Shown piece by piece: positions 6,347 through 13,778 of a stretch of DNA of 14,533 bases. The notes under the pieces are model-generated. The model did no database searches, had not been told where the DNA came from, and saw nothing but the letters and a program-made list of their open reading frames with translations. Location: assembly GCA_023436515.1 (NCBI GenBank), contig JAEZIV010000431.1, forward strand, positions 1 through 14,533, given 5' to 3'. The stretch comes from Bacillota bacterium. GTDB lineage: Bacteria > Bacillota > Clostridia > Acetivibrionales > DSM-1351. Position 1 is the first letter of the stretch. Each line of letters opens with the position of its first letter. The translations under genes and the position numbers were made by a program.

Positions 6347-7711
6347 TTAAACCTCATTTCTGATGTTATAAGCACCTCTAGAATTACTATATTTATGCAC
6401 GAAAAATTTCTTGTTACTGATTATATATTTTATTGCTTCAATAAATTTATCAATTTCAAAAAATGTGTTATATAGGCCAAAGCTCATCCTTACAAGTCCC
6501 GGAAAGAGTCCGTGACTGTCAGCCAAAGCCTCAATTTGCTCAGGGGTGTAGCCCAGCAGTCGCTGGCAATAGGGATGTGCACAGAAAAAACCGTTTCTTA
6601 CTGCAATCCCTGCCTCGTAGGATAGGATGGCAGAAACCAGAGAATGGTGTACTCCCTCTATGGTAAATGGAATCACGCCTATGGACTCCTGTTTATCGGG
6701 ACGGCTATAGAGATGAATATCTGGTATGACGCACATTTTGCCATAGGCGTAATCCAAAAGCTTTTTTTCATGTTCATATGCATTTTGCATACCAATTCTA
6801 TTAAGTGTTTTAATAGCAGCCAGCATAGCCACTATTCCCATCAGGTTAGGGCTTCCGGCTTCAGCCCTTGCCGGTGGCTCCTCCCACCATATTCTTTCAT
6901 GGGTTACAAGCTTAATAGCACTGCCTCCCTTACAGTAGGGGGCTCCCTCTTCAAAGGCAGCCTTTGGTCCGATAAGAACTCCGCTTCCAAAGGGAGCATA
7001 TAGCTTATGGGCAGAAAAGGATAAAAAATCAATATGTCCGGGATTTCCTGCGGATTTCATATCCACAGGAACATGTGGTACCAGCTGTGCTCCGTCTATA
7101 TGTATCTGAGTATCGTACTTGTGTGCTAACACTGCCAATGAATATATATCATTCAGGTATCCGGTCACATTTGCCGCACCGGTTATCGTAACCAGCCTGA
7201 TATGTCCCCGGTGCTTTTTAAGCCTGGCTTCATAGTCATTGAGATCAAGCCTTCCAAAAGCATCTGTTTCCACATACTCGACCCTGAAAGCATCTCTCCA
7301 GGGCAAATCATTGGCCGCATGCTCCATCCAGGTAGTTATTATTACATCCCTGCCGTCATTGTTATTTTTCATTGAACAGGCCAGAAGGTTTATGGCTTCG
7401 GTCGTACTCTTGGTATAGATAATTGCCGCAGCCTTATCTGCCCCTACAAACTTGCTTATTATGTCACGACCCGCCTCATAGGTGTCGGTGGATATAACTG
7501 ATTTATAACCCCTACCTCTATGAATGGAAGAATACCAGGGAAGGAAGTCGGTTACTTCCTTTACAACCGAATGAAAAGCCGGAGTAGTAGCCGCATTGTC
7601 AAAATTAACAGCAGTGGTATAGGTACCATTATCCAGAGGAACAAGGGTATCTGTCCCCACAACCATTTTCCTGTACTCGTTTGGTTTAATTAATTGGTAA
7701 TATTCAGGCAT
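6347..7711 (-). CDS. Class V aminotransferase, SufS-like cysteine desulfurase family
   Basis: A 454-residue PLP-dependent fold-type I enzyme. VNFDNAATTP opens the fold at about residue 36; the PLP-stacking histidine is His131 in MEHAANDLPW; Asp206 (HIDGAQ) binds the pyridine nitrogen. The Schiff-base lysine is Lys236 in SFSAHKLYAPFGSG. A cysteine at 377 (VRNGFFCAHPY) occupies the SufS catalytic cysteine region, so sulfur transfer from cysteine to an acceptor is plausible. The fold begins slightly later than in SufS and the protein has a longer C-terminal tail; SufS itself is about 400 residues. ATG at 7711 is supported by GAGGT six bases upstream. The gene stands alone between two terminator-type hairpins, with no sufU, nifU, mnmA or other acceptor gene in view, so its partner is unknown. 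A related cysteine lyase or epimerase activity is also possible. Confidence 0.85.
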   Translation of the reverse strand: MPEYYQLIKPNEYRKMVVGTDTLVPLDNGTYTTAVNFDNAATTPAFHSVVKEVTDFLPWYSSIHRGRGYKSVISTDTYEAGRDIISKFVGADKAAAIIYTKSTTEAINLLACSMKNNNDGRDVIITTWMEHAANDLPWRDAFRVEYVETDAFGRLDLNDYEARLKKHRGHIRLVTITGAANVTGYLNDIYSLAVLAHKYDTQIHIDGAQLVPHVPVDMKSAGNPGHIDFLSFSAHKLYAPFGSGVLIGPKAAFEEGAPYCKGGSAIKLVTHERIWWEEPPARAEAGSPNLMGIVAMLAAIKTLNRIGMQNAYEHEKKLLDYAYGKMCVIPDIHLYSRPDKQESIGVIPFTIEGVHHSLVSAILSYEAGIAVRNGFFCAHPYCQRLLGYTPEQIEALADSHGLFPGLVRMSFGLYNTFFEIDKFIEAIKYIISNKKFFVHKYSNSRGAYNIRNEV

Positions 7712-7749
7712 AAAGCTACCTCATCCAACTGATCTAAAAGCTTTTAAGA

Positions 7750-7787
7750 AACTAAAATCTAGAGAAAGGCTCCTCTAGATTTTAGTT
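7750..7787 (-). terminator. 15-bp inverted repeat after valS; terminator or 5' mRNA hairpin
   Basis: AACTAAAATCTAGAG (7750-7764) pairs perfectly with its complement at 7773-7787 around an eight-base loop. It lies 54 bases after the valS stop. The A-rich 5' and T-rich 3' arms resemble a bidirectional terminator, although the bases after it (TCTTAAAAG) are not a clean U-run. A possible promoter ends just upstream at 7796, so the same hairpin could instead form the very 5' end of the aminotransferase mRNA. A second palindrome, TAAAAGCTTTTA, lies beside it at 7735-7746. Confidence 0.6.
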
Positions 7788-7795
7788 ATTAATAC

Positions 7796-7824
7796 ATTAT
7801 ATTTTTAAAATTGAAATCTGTTAC
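7796..7824 (-). promoter_or_regulatory. Candidate promoter of the class V aminotransferase gene
   Basis: A perfect TATAAT (7796-7801) and GTAACA (7819-7824, four of six -35 bases) are 17 bases apart on the minus strand. Transcription would start near 7789, directly before the long inverted repeat and about 80 bases before the start codon. Confidence 0.4.
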
Positions 7825-7841
7825 CCGAATATTACATTAAT

Positions 7842-10493
7842 TTATTTTTTCAAGCCTTCTAGTCTCTCAACCACCTTATTGTACATATCCTGATATTTTT
7901 CTCTTTTTGCCTTTTCCTCTTCTATAACCTTAGGTGGTGCTTTAGCAACAAAGCCTTCGTTATTGAGCTTTCCATCAACTCTTTTCAGCTCGCCCTCAAG
8001 ATTTGACTTTTCCTTGGTAAGCCTCTCTATTTCTTTCTCAATGTCAATAAGCTCATCTAAGGGAATAAATATTTCAGCCCCAGCAATTACAGTACCTACT
8101 GCATCAGCCGGAATACCTGTCTTGTCAGCCTGAACTGCTATCTCTGAAGCACTGGCAAGCCTCTGGAAGAAGGAGGTCCCTTCAAGTAGAGTAGCTCGCT
8201 CGTCTTCTCCTGCAGCAACAAATATCAGCTTTGCTTTTCTTGATGGAGGAACGTTCATCTCAGCACGTATATTCCTTGTGCTTCTTATTGCATCCATTAT
8301 CATTTTCATCTTTATCTCGGCAGCCTCAAAGCTCAGCTCCTCATTATAAACAGGCCATTCAGAAATCATTATGCTTCTTCCGTCGTTCACAAGGTGGGTG
8401 TATATCTCCTCTGTGATAAAGGGCATATACGGATGGAGCAGCTTCATGGCATTTCCAAGTACGAAGTTCAGCACATATTGGGCTTCCAGCCTTCCTTCGC
8501 TCTCTCTGTCATAAAGTCTGGGCTTAACCATCTCGATGTACCAGTCACAGAATTCTTCCCAAATAAAGTCATAAACCTTCTGCAAGCCAAGTCCAAGCTC
8601 AAACTTATCTATATTTTCAGTTACTTCCCTTGTAACGGTATTAATCCTGCTCAGTATCCACTTGTCGGCAACAGTAAACTTATTTCTGTCCACCTTGCTG
8701 AAATCCAGGTTCTCATCGAAATTCATCAATACAAATCTGGAGGCATTCCATACCTTGTTTGCAAAGTTTCTCGAGGATTCAACCTTTTCAGAGGAAAATC
8801 TCAGATCATTTCCAGGAGAGTTTCCGATTGTCAAGGCAAACCTAAGAGCATCTGTTCCGTACTGTGCAATAACCTCAAGAGGGTCTATTCCATTCCCCAG
8901 GGACTTACTCATCTTCCTTCCCTGAGAATCCCTGACTATACCATGGATGAATACATACTTAAAGGGCTCCTGCTGCATATGCTCCATACCGGAGAATATC
9001 ATTCTTGCGACCCAGAAGAATATAATGTCGTAGCCTGTAACCAATACATCTGTGGGGTAGAAGTATTTTAGGTCCTCGGTTTCTTCTGGCCAGCCCAAGG
9101 TAGAGAAGGGCCATAGGGCAGAGCTGAACCAGGTATCTAGTGTGTCGGGGTCCTGTTCTATTCTGCTGCTTCCGCATTTCGGGCATACATCGGGATCACT
9201 GCCTTGAACCATCATATGCCTGCATTCCTGACAATAATAAGCAGGAATTCTATGTCCCCACCAGAGCTGCCTTGAAATACACCAGTCCTGAATATTCTCC
9301 ATCCAGTTGTAGTATATCTTTGAGAATCTCTCAGGGACAAACTTTATAGTTCCATTTCTTACGACCTCCAAAGCAGGTTCAGCCAAAGGCTTCATTTTAA
9401 CATACCACTGCTTTGAGATAAACGGTTCTACTACTGTTCTGCACCTCTGACAGGTTCCAACATTATGGGTATGTCCTTCGGTTTTAACCAGCAGGCCGAG
9501 GCTTTCCAAATCCTGTACCATTTTCTTTCTGGCTTCATATCGGTCCATGCCCTTGTACTGCCCCGCGTTGTCATTCATTATGGCGTTATCATCCATAACT
9601 CTTATCTGGGGGAGCTTGTGCCTCTGTCCAACCTCGAAGTCATTTGGGTCATGGGCCGGTGTAATCTTTACACAGCCGGTACCAAACTCCTTGTCAACAT
9701 AGGAATCTGCAATTACGGGTATCTCCCTGTTAACAAGGGGCAGAAGCAAGGTTTTGCCAATCAGGTGAGCGTATCTTTCATCCTCGGGATTAACGGCAAC
9801 AGCAGTATCTCCGAGCATTGTTTCGGGGCGGGTTGTAGCTACTGTAACAAACTCCTCGCTATCCTTAACAGGGTATTTTATGTGCCAGAAATGACCTGCC
9901 TGTTCCTCATACTCAACCTCTATATCAGATATGGAGGTATTGCACTTGGGACACCAGTTTGTTATTCTCTCACCCTTATAAATCAAGCCCTTGTCATAAA
10001 GCTTTAGGAATACCTCCTGAACAGCCTTTGACAAGCCCTCATCCATTGTAAAGCGTTCACGTTCCCAATCACAGGAGCTGCCAAGCTTTTTCAGCTGCTC
10101 AACAATTCTGCCTCCATATATCTTTTTCCATTCCCAGGCTTTTTCAAGAAACTTTTCACGGCCCAGCATTTCCTTTGTAATTCCTTCCTTTGCCATTGCA
10201 TCAACAATTTTGGCCTCGGTAGCTATGCTTGCGTGGTCGGTACCTGGAAGCCATAGAGCACAAAAGCCCTGCATTCTCTTTGTTCTGATAATTATGTCCT
10301 GAAGTGTATTATCCAGCGCATGCCCCATGTGCAGCTGTCCTGTAATATTTGGCGGCGGAATCACAATTGTAAAAGGCTTTTTGCTGCTGTCAGGAACTGC
10401 ATGGAAATAGCCTTCTTCCATCCATTTACTGTATAATCTGTCTTCAACCTGGCCGGGGTCATATTGCTTTGCTATGTTTTGCTGTTCATCCAT
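7842..10493 (-). CDS. valS: Valyl-tRNA synthetase
   Basis: An 883-residue class I synthetase that charges tRNA-Val. The HIGH-type motif is HMGH in [15 protein letters not shown] (about 55-58). The editing domain shows [15 protein letters not shown] (about 220-234) and [13 protein letters not shown]. The second signature is KMSKS in [14 protein letters not shown] (about 527-531). Cysteine pairs CPKC (about 181) and CQEC/CPKC (about 421-440) are possible zinc knuckles. A C-terminal coiled-coil arm rich in Glu and Lys (about 800-883) is typical of ValRS. I chose the ATG at 10493: GGAGG lies eight bases upstream, while the longer in-frame ATG at 10514 has no Shine-Dalgarno. The gene follows a T-box leader with a GUA specifier and a short membrane-protein gene, so it is induced when tRNA-Val is uncharged. 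All catalytic motifs are intact. Confidence 0.97.
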   Translation of the reverse strand: MDEQQNIAKQYDPGQVEDRLYSKWMEEGYFHAVPDSSKKPFTIVIPPPNITGQLHMGHALDNTLQDIIIRTKRMQGFCALWLPGTDHASIATEAKIVDAMAKEGITKEMLGREKFLEKAWEWKKIYGGRIVEQLKKLGSSCDWERERFTMDEGLSKAVQEVFLKLYDKGLIYKGERITNWCPKCNTSISDIEVEYEEQAGHFWHIKYPVKDSEEFVTVATTRPETMLGDTAVAVNPEDERYAHLIGKTLLLPLVNREIPVIADSYVDKEFGTGCVKITPAHDPNDFEVGQRHKLPQIRVMDDNAIMNDNAGQYKGMDRYEARKKMVQDLESLGLLVKTEGHTHNVGTCQRCRTVVEPFISKQWYVKMKPLAEPALEVVRNGTIKFVPERFSKIYYNWMENIQDWCISRQLWWGHRIPAYYCQECRHMMVQGSDPDVCPKCGSSRIEQDPDTLDTWFSSALWPFSTLGWPEETEDLKYFYPTDVLVTGYDIIFFWVARMIFSGMEHMQQEPFKYVFIHGIVRDSQGRKMSKSLGNGIDPLEVIAQYGTDALRFALTIGNSPGNDLRFSSEKVESSRNFANKVWNASRFVLMNFDENLDFSKVDRNKFTVADKWILSRINTVTREVTENIDKFELGLGLQKVYDFIWEEFCDWYIEMVKPRLYDRESEGRLEAQYVLNFVLGNAMKLLHPYMPFITEEIYTHLVNDGRSIMISEWPVYNEELSFEAAEIKMKMIMDAIRSTRNIRAEMNVPPSRKAKLIFVAAGEDERATLLEGTSFFQRLASASEIAVQADKTGIPADAVGTVIAGAEIFIPLDELIDIEKEIERLTKEKSNLEGELKRVDGKLNNEGFVAKAPPKVIEEEKAKREKYQDMYNKVVERLEGLKK

Positions 10494-10539
10494 ATCTAAA
10501 TCCTCCATTTTCATTTTGTCTATTTGTCCAAATTATCCT

Positions 10540-10782
10540 TCATCTGAATGATAGTATAAAGAGAACCAGGCCCGGAATTGAGATTGCCAATCCGGTGAGC
10601 TTCATCCTATAAACTGCCTTATTTTGCTTATATTCATTTATTTCCTCTTCGGTCATTTCAGCCGAATTCTCACATTCCTGCTTTTCCTTTAAGCCAAATT
10701 TTTTAACTATTGCTTTCGCCATGTAAGATATAGCAAAGCCTACAGCTATAACCACAAGAGACAAAATCTCATATAAATCCAT
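10540..10782 (-). CDS. Small two-helix membrane protein between the T-box and valS
   Basis: An 80-residue product that I do not recognise. It begins MDLYEILSLVVIAVGFAISY, one hydrophobic helix (about residues 5-24), followed by a charged middle with KKFGLKEKQECENSAEMTEEE and KQNKAVYRMK. A second helix, LTGLAISIPGLVLFILSF (about 62-79), lies at the extreme C-terminus. The two helices with a charged loop suggest a hairpin with both ends on one side of the membrane. The ATG at 10782 has a strong AAAGGAGAGG upstream. It lies downstream of the T-box terminator and 46 bases before the valS start, so T-box read-through should transcribe it together with valS. No link to tRNA charging is visible; it may simply be a passenger. 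Confidence 0.75.
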   Translation of the reverse strand: MDLYEILSLVVIAVGFAISYMAKAIVKKFGLKEKQECENSAEMTEEEINEYKQNKAVYRMKLTGLAISIPGLVLFILSFR

Positions 10783-10837
10783 GGATACCTCTCCTTTCTG
10801 ATATATGGAATCCTACCTGTTTAAACACTCTTACGAC

Positions 10838-10869
10838 AAAAATGCCCCGTCCAGTATTTGGACGAAGCA
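10838..10869 (-). terminator. T-box intrinsic terminator
   Basis: On the minus strand TGCTTCGTCC (10860-10869) pairs with GGACGGGGCA (10843-10852), ten pairs including two G-T wobbles, around AAATACT. TTTTT follows at 10838-10842. It is the OFF state of the T-box. Confidence 0.93.
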
Positions 10870-11100
10870 TATAATTCGCGGTACCACCAAAATTTCGAAG
10901 CTCCGAATTAGCAGACATATCATATCTCCTATTCAGAAGCTTGGAATCTTTAATCGAATAACGTTCGAACACCCGCTGCAGCCTACTCTATCTAAATGAT
11001 TTTTCGGTGCAGAGCTCCCAAGCTACCTTCGGCAAGCTGACTTCAGAGCCTTTCACCCACCGGCTCCTCTCTATGGAAATCCAACTTCCTACTCCTCTTG
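10838..11100 (-). promoter_or_regulatory. T-box leader (tRNA-Val sensing) of the valS operon, specifier GUA
   Basis: The minus-strand leader carries the T-box element GGTGGTACCGCG (10877-10888) and the AGAGAG motif (11067-11072). The distal Stem I hairpin GAGCC/GGCTC encloses GGTGGGTGAAA. AGTAGG (10982-10987) follows Stem I. Stem I folds with AAGTTGG against TCAGCTT and a CAAG/CTTG base (11097-11100 with 11019-11022). The 3' side of the specifier loop then reads GAAG-GTA-G, which aligns with GAAA-GGC-A of glyQS leaders. The codon GTA (11024-11026) encodes valine, agreeing with valS. The antiterminator pairs ATTTTGG (10887-10893) with CCAAAT (10856-10861), which overlaps the terminator stem, so the two folds exclude each other. 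Uncharged tRNA-Val would favour read-through. Confidence 0.95.
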
Positions 11101-11123
11101 TTCATTGCCCTTTTCTTTTAATA

Positions 11124-11152
11124 ATGATATAAAATCTGCTTACTTCTGTCAA
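11124..11152 (-). promoter_or_regulatory. Sigma-A promoter of the T-box/valS operon
   Basis: A consensus TTGACA (11147-11152) and TATCAT (11124-11129, five of six) are separated by exactly 17 bases on the minus strand. The start site would be near 11117, shortly before T-box Stem I. The -35 overlaps the stop codon of the upstream 154-residue gene, so the two transcription units are packed together. It is the strongest promoter match on the minus strand here. Confidence 0.78.
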
Positions 11153-11613
11153 GAGCGCAGATCATTCCTTGTATCCTCGTTGTTTGTTGCACCCTTGTCC
11201 TGATCCTTAATCAGATCATTTTCAAGAGCCATTTGCTCCGACAGGCTTTCAGGGTCCTGACTCGGAGGAACCTGCTTTTCAGTATCGGCTGTCCCTTCTT
11301 TAGCAATACTGCTTTCCTGGTCCAGACTCATAGGCTCCTGCTTATCAACATCAGCTGCCTCTTCTTTAGCATTGTTGCTTTCCTGGTCCAGACTCATAGG
11401 CTCCTGCTTATCAACATCAGCTGCCTCTTCCTTTTTATCATTGCTACGGCTGAAAAGGAGACCAAAAGCAAGCACCATTAATACAAGGCTCACGTTGTCA
11501 ATAACTTTTTTATCAATGTTAAATTGAAAAAGCTTATCCAATATTCCATACAATATAAGTACTATAGCGATTCCGACAACGATTTGTCTCTTCTGCTTTC
11601 TAGTTAATCTCAT
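11149..11613 (-). CDS. Two-helix membrane protein with 22-residue tandem repeats in an acidic tail
   Basis: A 154-residue product that I do not recognise. A basic start (MRLTRKQKRQ) leads into helix one (IVVGIAIVLILYGILDKLF, about 11-29) and helix two (VSLVLMVLAFGLLF, about 41-54). The remaining 100 residues are acidic, polar and probably unstructured. Within it the 22-residue unit KEEAADVDKQEPMSLDQES plus three variable residues occurs twice almost perfectly, and a third time degenerated as KEGTADTEKQVPPSQDPES. GGGAGGAAATT before the ATG supports the start. It follows the AI-2E-family gene by 93 bases and may share its transcript. By topology the repeat tail and the short N-terminus lie on the same side of the membrane. 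Repeat number is likely to vary between strains. Function unknown. Confidence 0.8.
   Translation of the reverse strand: MRLTRKQKRQIVVGIAIVLILYGILDKLFQFNIDKKVIDNVSLVLMVLAFGLLFSRSNDKKEEAADVDKQEPMSLDQESNNAKEEAADVDKQEPMSLDQESSIAKEGTADTEKQVPPSQDPESLSEQMALENDLIKDQDKGATNNEDTRNDLRS
11245..11442 (-). repeat. 66-bp tandem repeat inside the 154-aa membrane protein gene
   Basis: Two 66-base units at 11311-11376 and 11377-11442 share 54 consecutive identical bases (11311-11364 with 11377-11430). The unit at 11245-11310 is a diverged third copy. The period is a multiple of three, so copy change keeps the reading frame. The near identity of two copies against the divergence of the third points to a recent duplication. 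Confidence 0.88.
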
Positions 11614-11706
11614 AATTTCCTCCCGGCAAATAATTGATGTTGCTTATGTAGCATTATCTCACACAAATATAAGAAATGTAAGGTATTTATTGATATTCGT
11701 GGGCAG

Positions 11707-12756
11707 CTAAACAATAATGTCCACTGCTCTCTTTGCCAAAACCTTAAGCATTGCAGTAACAGGCACCCCCAAAAGCATACCCAGAATACCAAAAAATTCC
11801 CCTCCTACCAGTACTGCTACTATTGTGGTTATTGGGTGAAGCCCCAGCTTTCCTTCGATTATTCTCGGAGAAATAAAAGCATTGTCAATTTGTTGAACAA
11901 TGATAAAGACAAGTGCTGCCAAGGCGGCCTTTGTGGGAGATTGCAGCAAAGCCAGCGCAACAGCAGGTATCGCTCCAAGCACAGGCCCAAAATACGGAAT
12001 TATATTGGCTATACCTCCTATCACCCCAAGTATAAAGGGATATTTTACATGGACAAGATATAAGCCTGCAGTTTCGAGAGCCCCCACAATCAAGGCTGTA
12101 GTAAGCTGTCCCCTTATGAAGTTAGTGATTATCTGATTTAGCTCCCTTCCTATGTTTATTAATTCATTTCTCATCTTTTTAGGTGCAAGCATTAGGCTGG
12201 ATTTCTTTATGTTATCTATATCCTTTAGAAAGTAATAGGCCAATATCATTGATAACACCAGATTGAACAGAATTCCGATTGAGGATGCCAGTATGTTAAT
12301 TGACTTCTTCATTGCCTGAGCTGCATATCTCTGAACTACTCCCGTTCCCACATTCAACTCACCAAACACTATATTCTTAACCTCATTGGGCCACCTGCTG
12401 CTTTTTATTTTTGAAATATATTGGTTGAACAGCTCCCGATAGCTGTTGGCAATGTCAGGAAGCGTATTAAAGAGCTCCTTTGCATTTGCCACAACATGGG
12501 GCATCATATACAATATAAACAGCCCCAGGGTTAAGCCGGTAAACACATAGACAATTAATATCGAATAGCCTCTTTTGACCCCCATACGCTCAAACCGGAT
12601 CACCAAGGGATATATGGCATAAGCAATAATAACAGCCATAAAAAAAGGTGTCAGGATCTTAAAAAGCTTATCACTATAAAAATATATAAACCAAATCAGA
12701 CCAATTGCAATTATAAGTAGAATTATATAGAACACAGTTTTTTTAAGGTTTTTCAA
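11707..12756 (-). CDS. AI-2E family (YrrI/YtvI-like) membrane transporter
   Basis: A 349-residue integral membrane protein of the AI-2E transporter family (PF01594), which includes TqsA, PerM and Bacillus YrrI and YtvI. Two N-terminal helices (about 8-28 and 32-50) are followed by a helix at about 63-83, then an amphipathic soluble segment. C-terminal family motifs are GGIANIIPYFGPVLGAIPA (about 244-262) and SPRIIEGKLGLHP followed by GILGMLLGVPVTAML (about 324-338). Length is normal for the family. Proposed cargos in the family range from autoinducer-2 to ions, so substrate is unassigned. The start is TTG at 12756, justified by AGGAGGA six bases or so upstream. A terminator-type hairpin lies just before it, so it may be expressed below the two genes upstream. 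In other clostridia and bacilli this family member often neighbours alaS; here valS lies two genes downstream instead. Confidence 0.92.
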   Translation of the reverse strand: MKNLKKTVFYIILLIIAIGLIWFIYFYSDKLFKILTPFFMAVIIAYAIYPLVIRFERMGVKRGYSILIVYVFTGLTLGLFILYMMPHVVANAKELFNTLPDIANSYRELFNQYISKIKSSRWPNEVKNIVFGELNVGTGVVQRYAAQAMKKSINILASSIGILFNLVLSMILAYYFLKDIDNIKKSSLMLAPKKMRNELINIGRELNQIITNFIRGQLTTALIVGALETAGLYLVHVKYPFILGVIGGIANIIPYFGPVLGAIPAVALALLQSPTKAALAALVFIIVQQIDNAFISPRIIEGKLGLHPITTIVAVLVGGEFFGILGMLLGVPVTAMLKVLAKRAVDIIV

Positions 12757-12773
12757 AATTATCCTCCTGAATA

Positions 12774-12808
12774 ACTAAAAGCCAAACAGCAGTTGTTCGG
12801 CTTTTAGT
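12774..12808 (-). terminator. Terminator-type hairpin after the YtxH-like gene
   Basis: ACTAAAAGCC (12774-12783) pairs with GGCTTTTAGT (12799-12808), extended across one mismatch by AACA/TGTT, with a five-base loop. The AAAAGCC...GGCTTTT shape is that of a bidirectional intrinsic terminator, although the following bases are TATTC, not pure T. It lies ten bases after the 59-residue ORF and before the AI-2E-family start, so it probably attenuates or ends the upstream transcript. Confidence 0.68.
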
Positions 12809-12818
12809 ACTTGCTACC

Positions 12819-12998
12819 CTATCTGAGCATGTGCATCATGTCTCCAAAAACATGATTTGATCTACGCCAAATCTTTCTCCCCGATTTGACCATCTTTTTT
12901 CTCATATGAGGGTCAACTATCTCGGGGTTTGTCAATATACTCAGTGACGCCCCAATTAGTCCACCTATAACCAAACCCCTGGCGAAATTTCTCATCAT
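12819..12998 (-). CDS. YtxH-like small protein, 59 aa
   Basis: A short gene: ATG at 12998 (a second ATG follows at once), GGAGGA at 13005-13010 six bases upstream, stop TAG at 12819-12821. The product begins MMRNFARGLVIGGLIGASLS, a glycine-rich hydrophobic segment of about 18 residues, then ILTNPEIVDPHMRKKMVKSG and RKIWRRSNHVFGDMMHMLR, a strongly basic amphipathic tail. This N-terminal glycine-rich anchor followed by a basic helix resembles YtxH-like and YrzQ/DUF3918 small proteins, which are found beside PRC-barrel and AI-2E-family genes in Firmicutes. Family placement is by look only. It starts 25 bases after the PRC-barrel stop, so the two should share a transcript. A terminator hairpin follows. 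Confidence 0.78.
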   Translation of the reverse strand: MMRNFARGLVIGGLIGASLSILTNPEIVDPHMRKKMVKSGRKIWRRSNHVFGDMMHMLR

Positions 12999-13023
12999 AA
13001 TATTTCCTCCTCTTCGTATAATA

Positions 13024-13557
13024 TTAATTTTCCAGTCGACTTCTTAAGCCACCACCGGTACTAATCATCTCTTCAACCGCCTCGTTCTCCACCAAAATAT
13101 TGCTACTCCCAATCTCTATCCTCCCAAAAAACGGAAGTATGTTTCTCCCCAGTAAAATATCCTGTACTATACCGTCAGAAACCTGAACACCTTCAACCTT
13201 ACCGGTCCTGTAGTCAAATAGAATGTCTTGAACTATACCGAGATCCTCTCCTGAGTGGGTAAAAATTTTCAGACCTCGTAAATGATTTTTATCCTGATAT
13301 TGATACTTTTTTTTAAAGCACCTGTATTCTAAGAGATTATCAGGATCATCCACAATTAGTGCATCGTTCCCAAGGCTAAGCAAATTCTGAAGTAAGATTA
13401 TACTGCCTTTGACAGGATAACTGCCCTTTTCCTTTTGGAAGGCAAGAATACTTTTATTGCTGCTACAGAAAATTACCTCCTTGAGAGTTCCTATTTTAAG
13501 CCCATCTTTAGCGGATATAACCGGGAGTCCCAAAATTTTGCTGTATTTTTTAAGCAT
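13024..13557 (-). CDS. PRC-barrel domain protein
   Basis: A 177-residue soluble protein with two PRC-barrel-like repeats. The first, about 1-75, begins MLKKYSKILGLPVISAKDG and continues KIGTLKEVIF. The second, about 92-170, contains LRGLKIFTHSGEDLGIVQDI and DYRTGKVEGVQVSDG. The G-x-x-h-G-x-h-x-D/E-h pattern followed by a T/K-G-K-h-E-G strand is the PRC-barrel hallmark, known from photosystem H subunits and RimM-type RNA-processing proteins. Ligand unknown. I moved the start to the ATG at 13557, since AGGAGG stands seven bases before it; the upstream 13 codons translate the Shine-Dalgarno itself as glycines. It heads a minus-strand cluster with a YtxH-like protein and an AI-2E-family protein, a set often seen together in Clostridia. 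A ten-base palindrome, GTCAATTGAC (13571-13580), abuts the ribosome binding site. Confidence 0.87.
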   Translation of the reverse strand: MLKKYSKILGLPVISAKDGLKIGTLKEVIFCSSNKSILAFQKEKGSYPVKGSIILLQNLLSLGNDALIVDDPDNLLEYRCFKKKYQYQDKNHLRGLKIFTHSGEDLGIVQDILFDYRTGKVEGVQVSDGIVQDILLGRNILPFFGRIEIGSSNILVENEAVEEMISTGGGLRSRLEN

Positions 13558-13685
13558 TCCTCCACCTCCTGTCAATTGACTCATAAATATAACCATTGAT
13601 CATATTATTTCTAAATTCAATCTAAAAAATGCAATCAATATTATTCAGACTATTCAATTTTTTGGTCTTTTTTTATCACTGAAAA

Positions 13686-13714
13686 TTGACTAAAAACTTA
13701 TATTAATGTAAAAT
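13686..13714 (+). promoter_or_regulatory. Sigma-A promoter of the DUF1015 gene
   Basis: TTGACT (13686-13691) and TAAAAT (13709-13714) each match five of six consensus bases and are exactly 17 bases apart. Transcription would begin near 13721, giving a leader of about 58 bases. The region between the two divergent genes (13558-13778) holds no ORF that I can support, and I found no convincing minus-strand promoter for the PRC-barrel gene in it. Confidence 0.68.
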
Positions 13715-13778
13715 TACTGTGATTATTGAGATTTAATACTGTAACTTGATAAAACATTAAGATTTGTAGAGGTATGTA

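Noticed and set aside
8394..9071. 225-codon plus-strand ORF
   Set aside because: It is antisense to valS, has no ribosome binding site of note and no recognisable domain; a shadow of a strongly conserved gene.
9465..10007. 180-codon plus-strand ORF
   Set aside because: Also antisense to valS, cysteine-rich odd composition, no supporting signals.
10769..10972. 67-codon minus-strand ORF just upstream of the small membrane gene
   Set aside because: It lies wholly within the T-box antiterminator and terminator region, whose RNA motifs explain the sequence; its composition is not protein-like.
11610..11792. 60-codon minus-strand ORF overlapping the end of the AI-2E-family gene
   Set aside because: It runs in another frame through the conserved 3' end of that gene and lacks a ribosome binding site.
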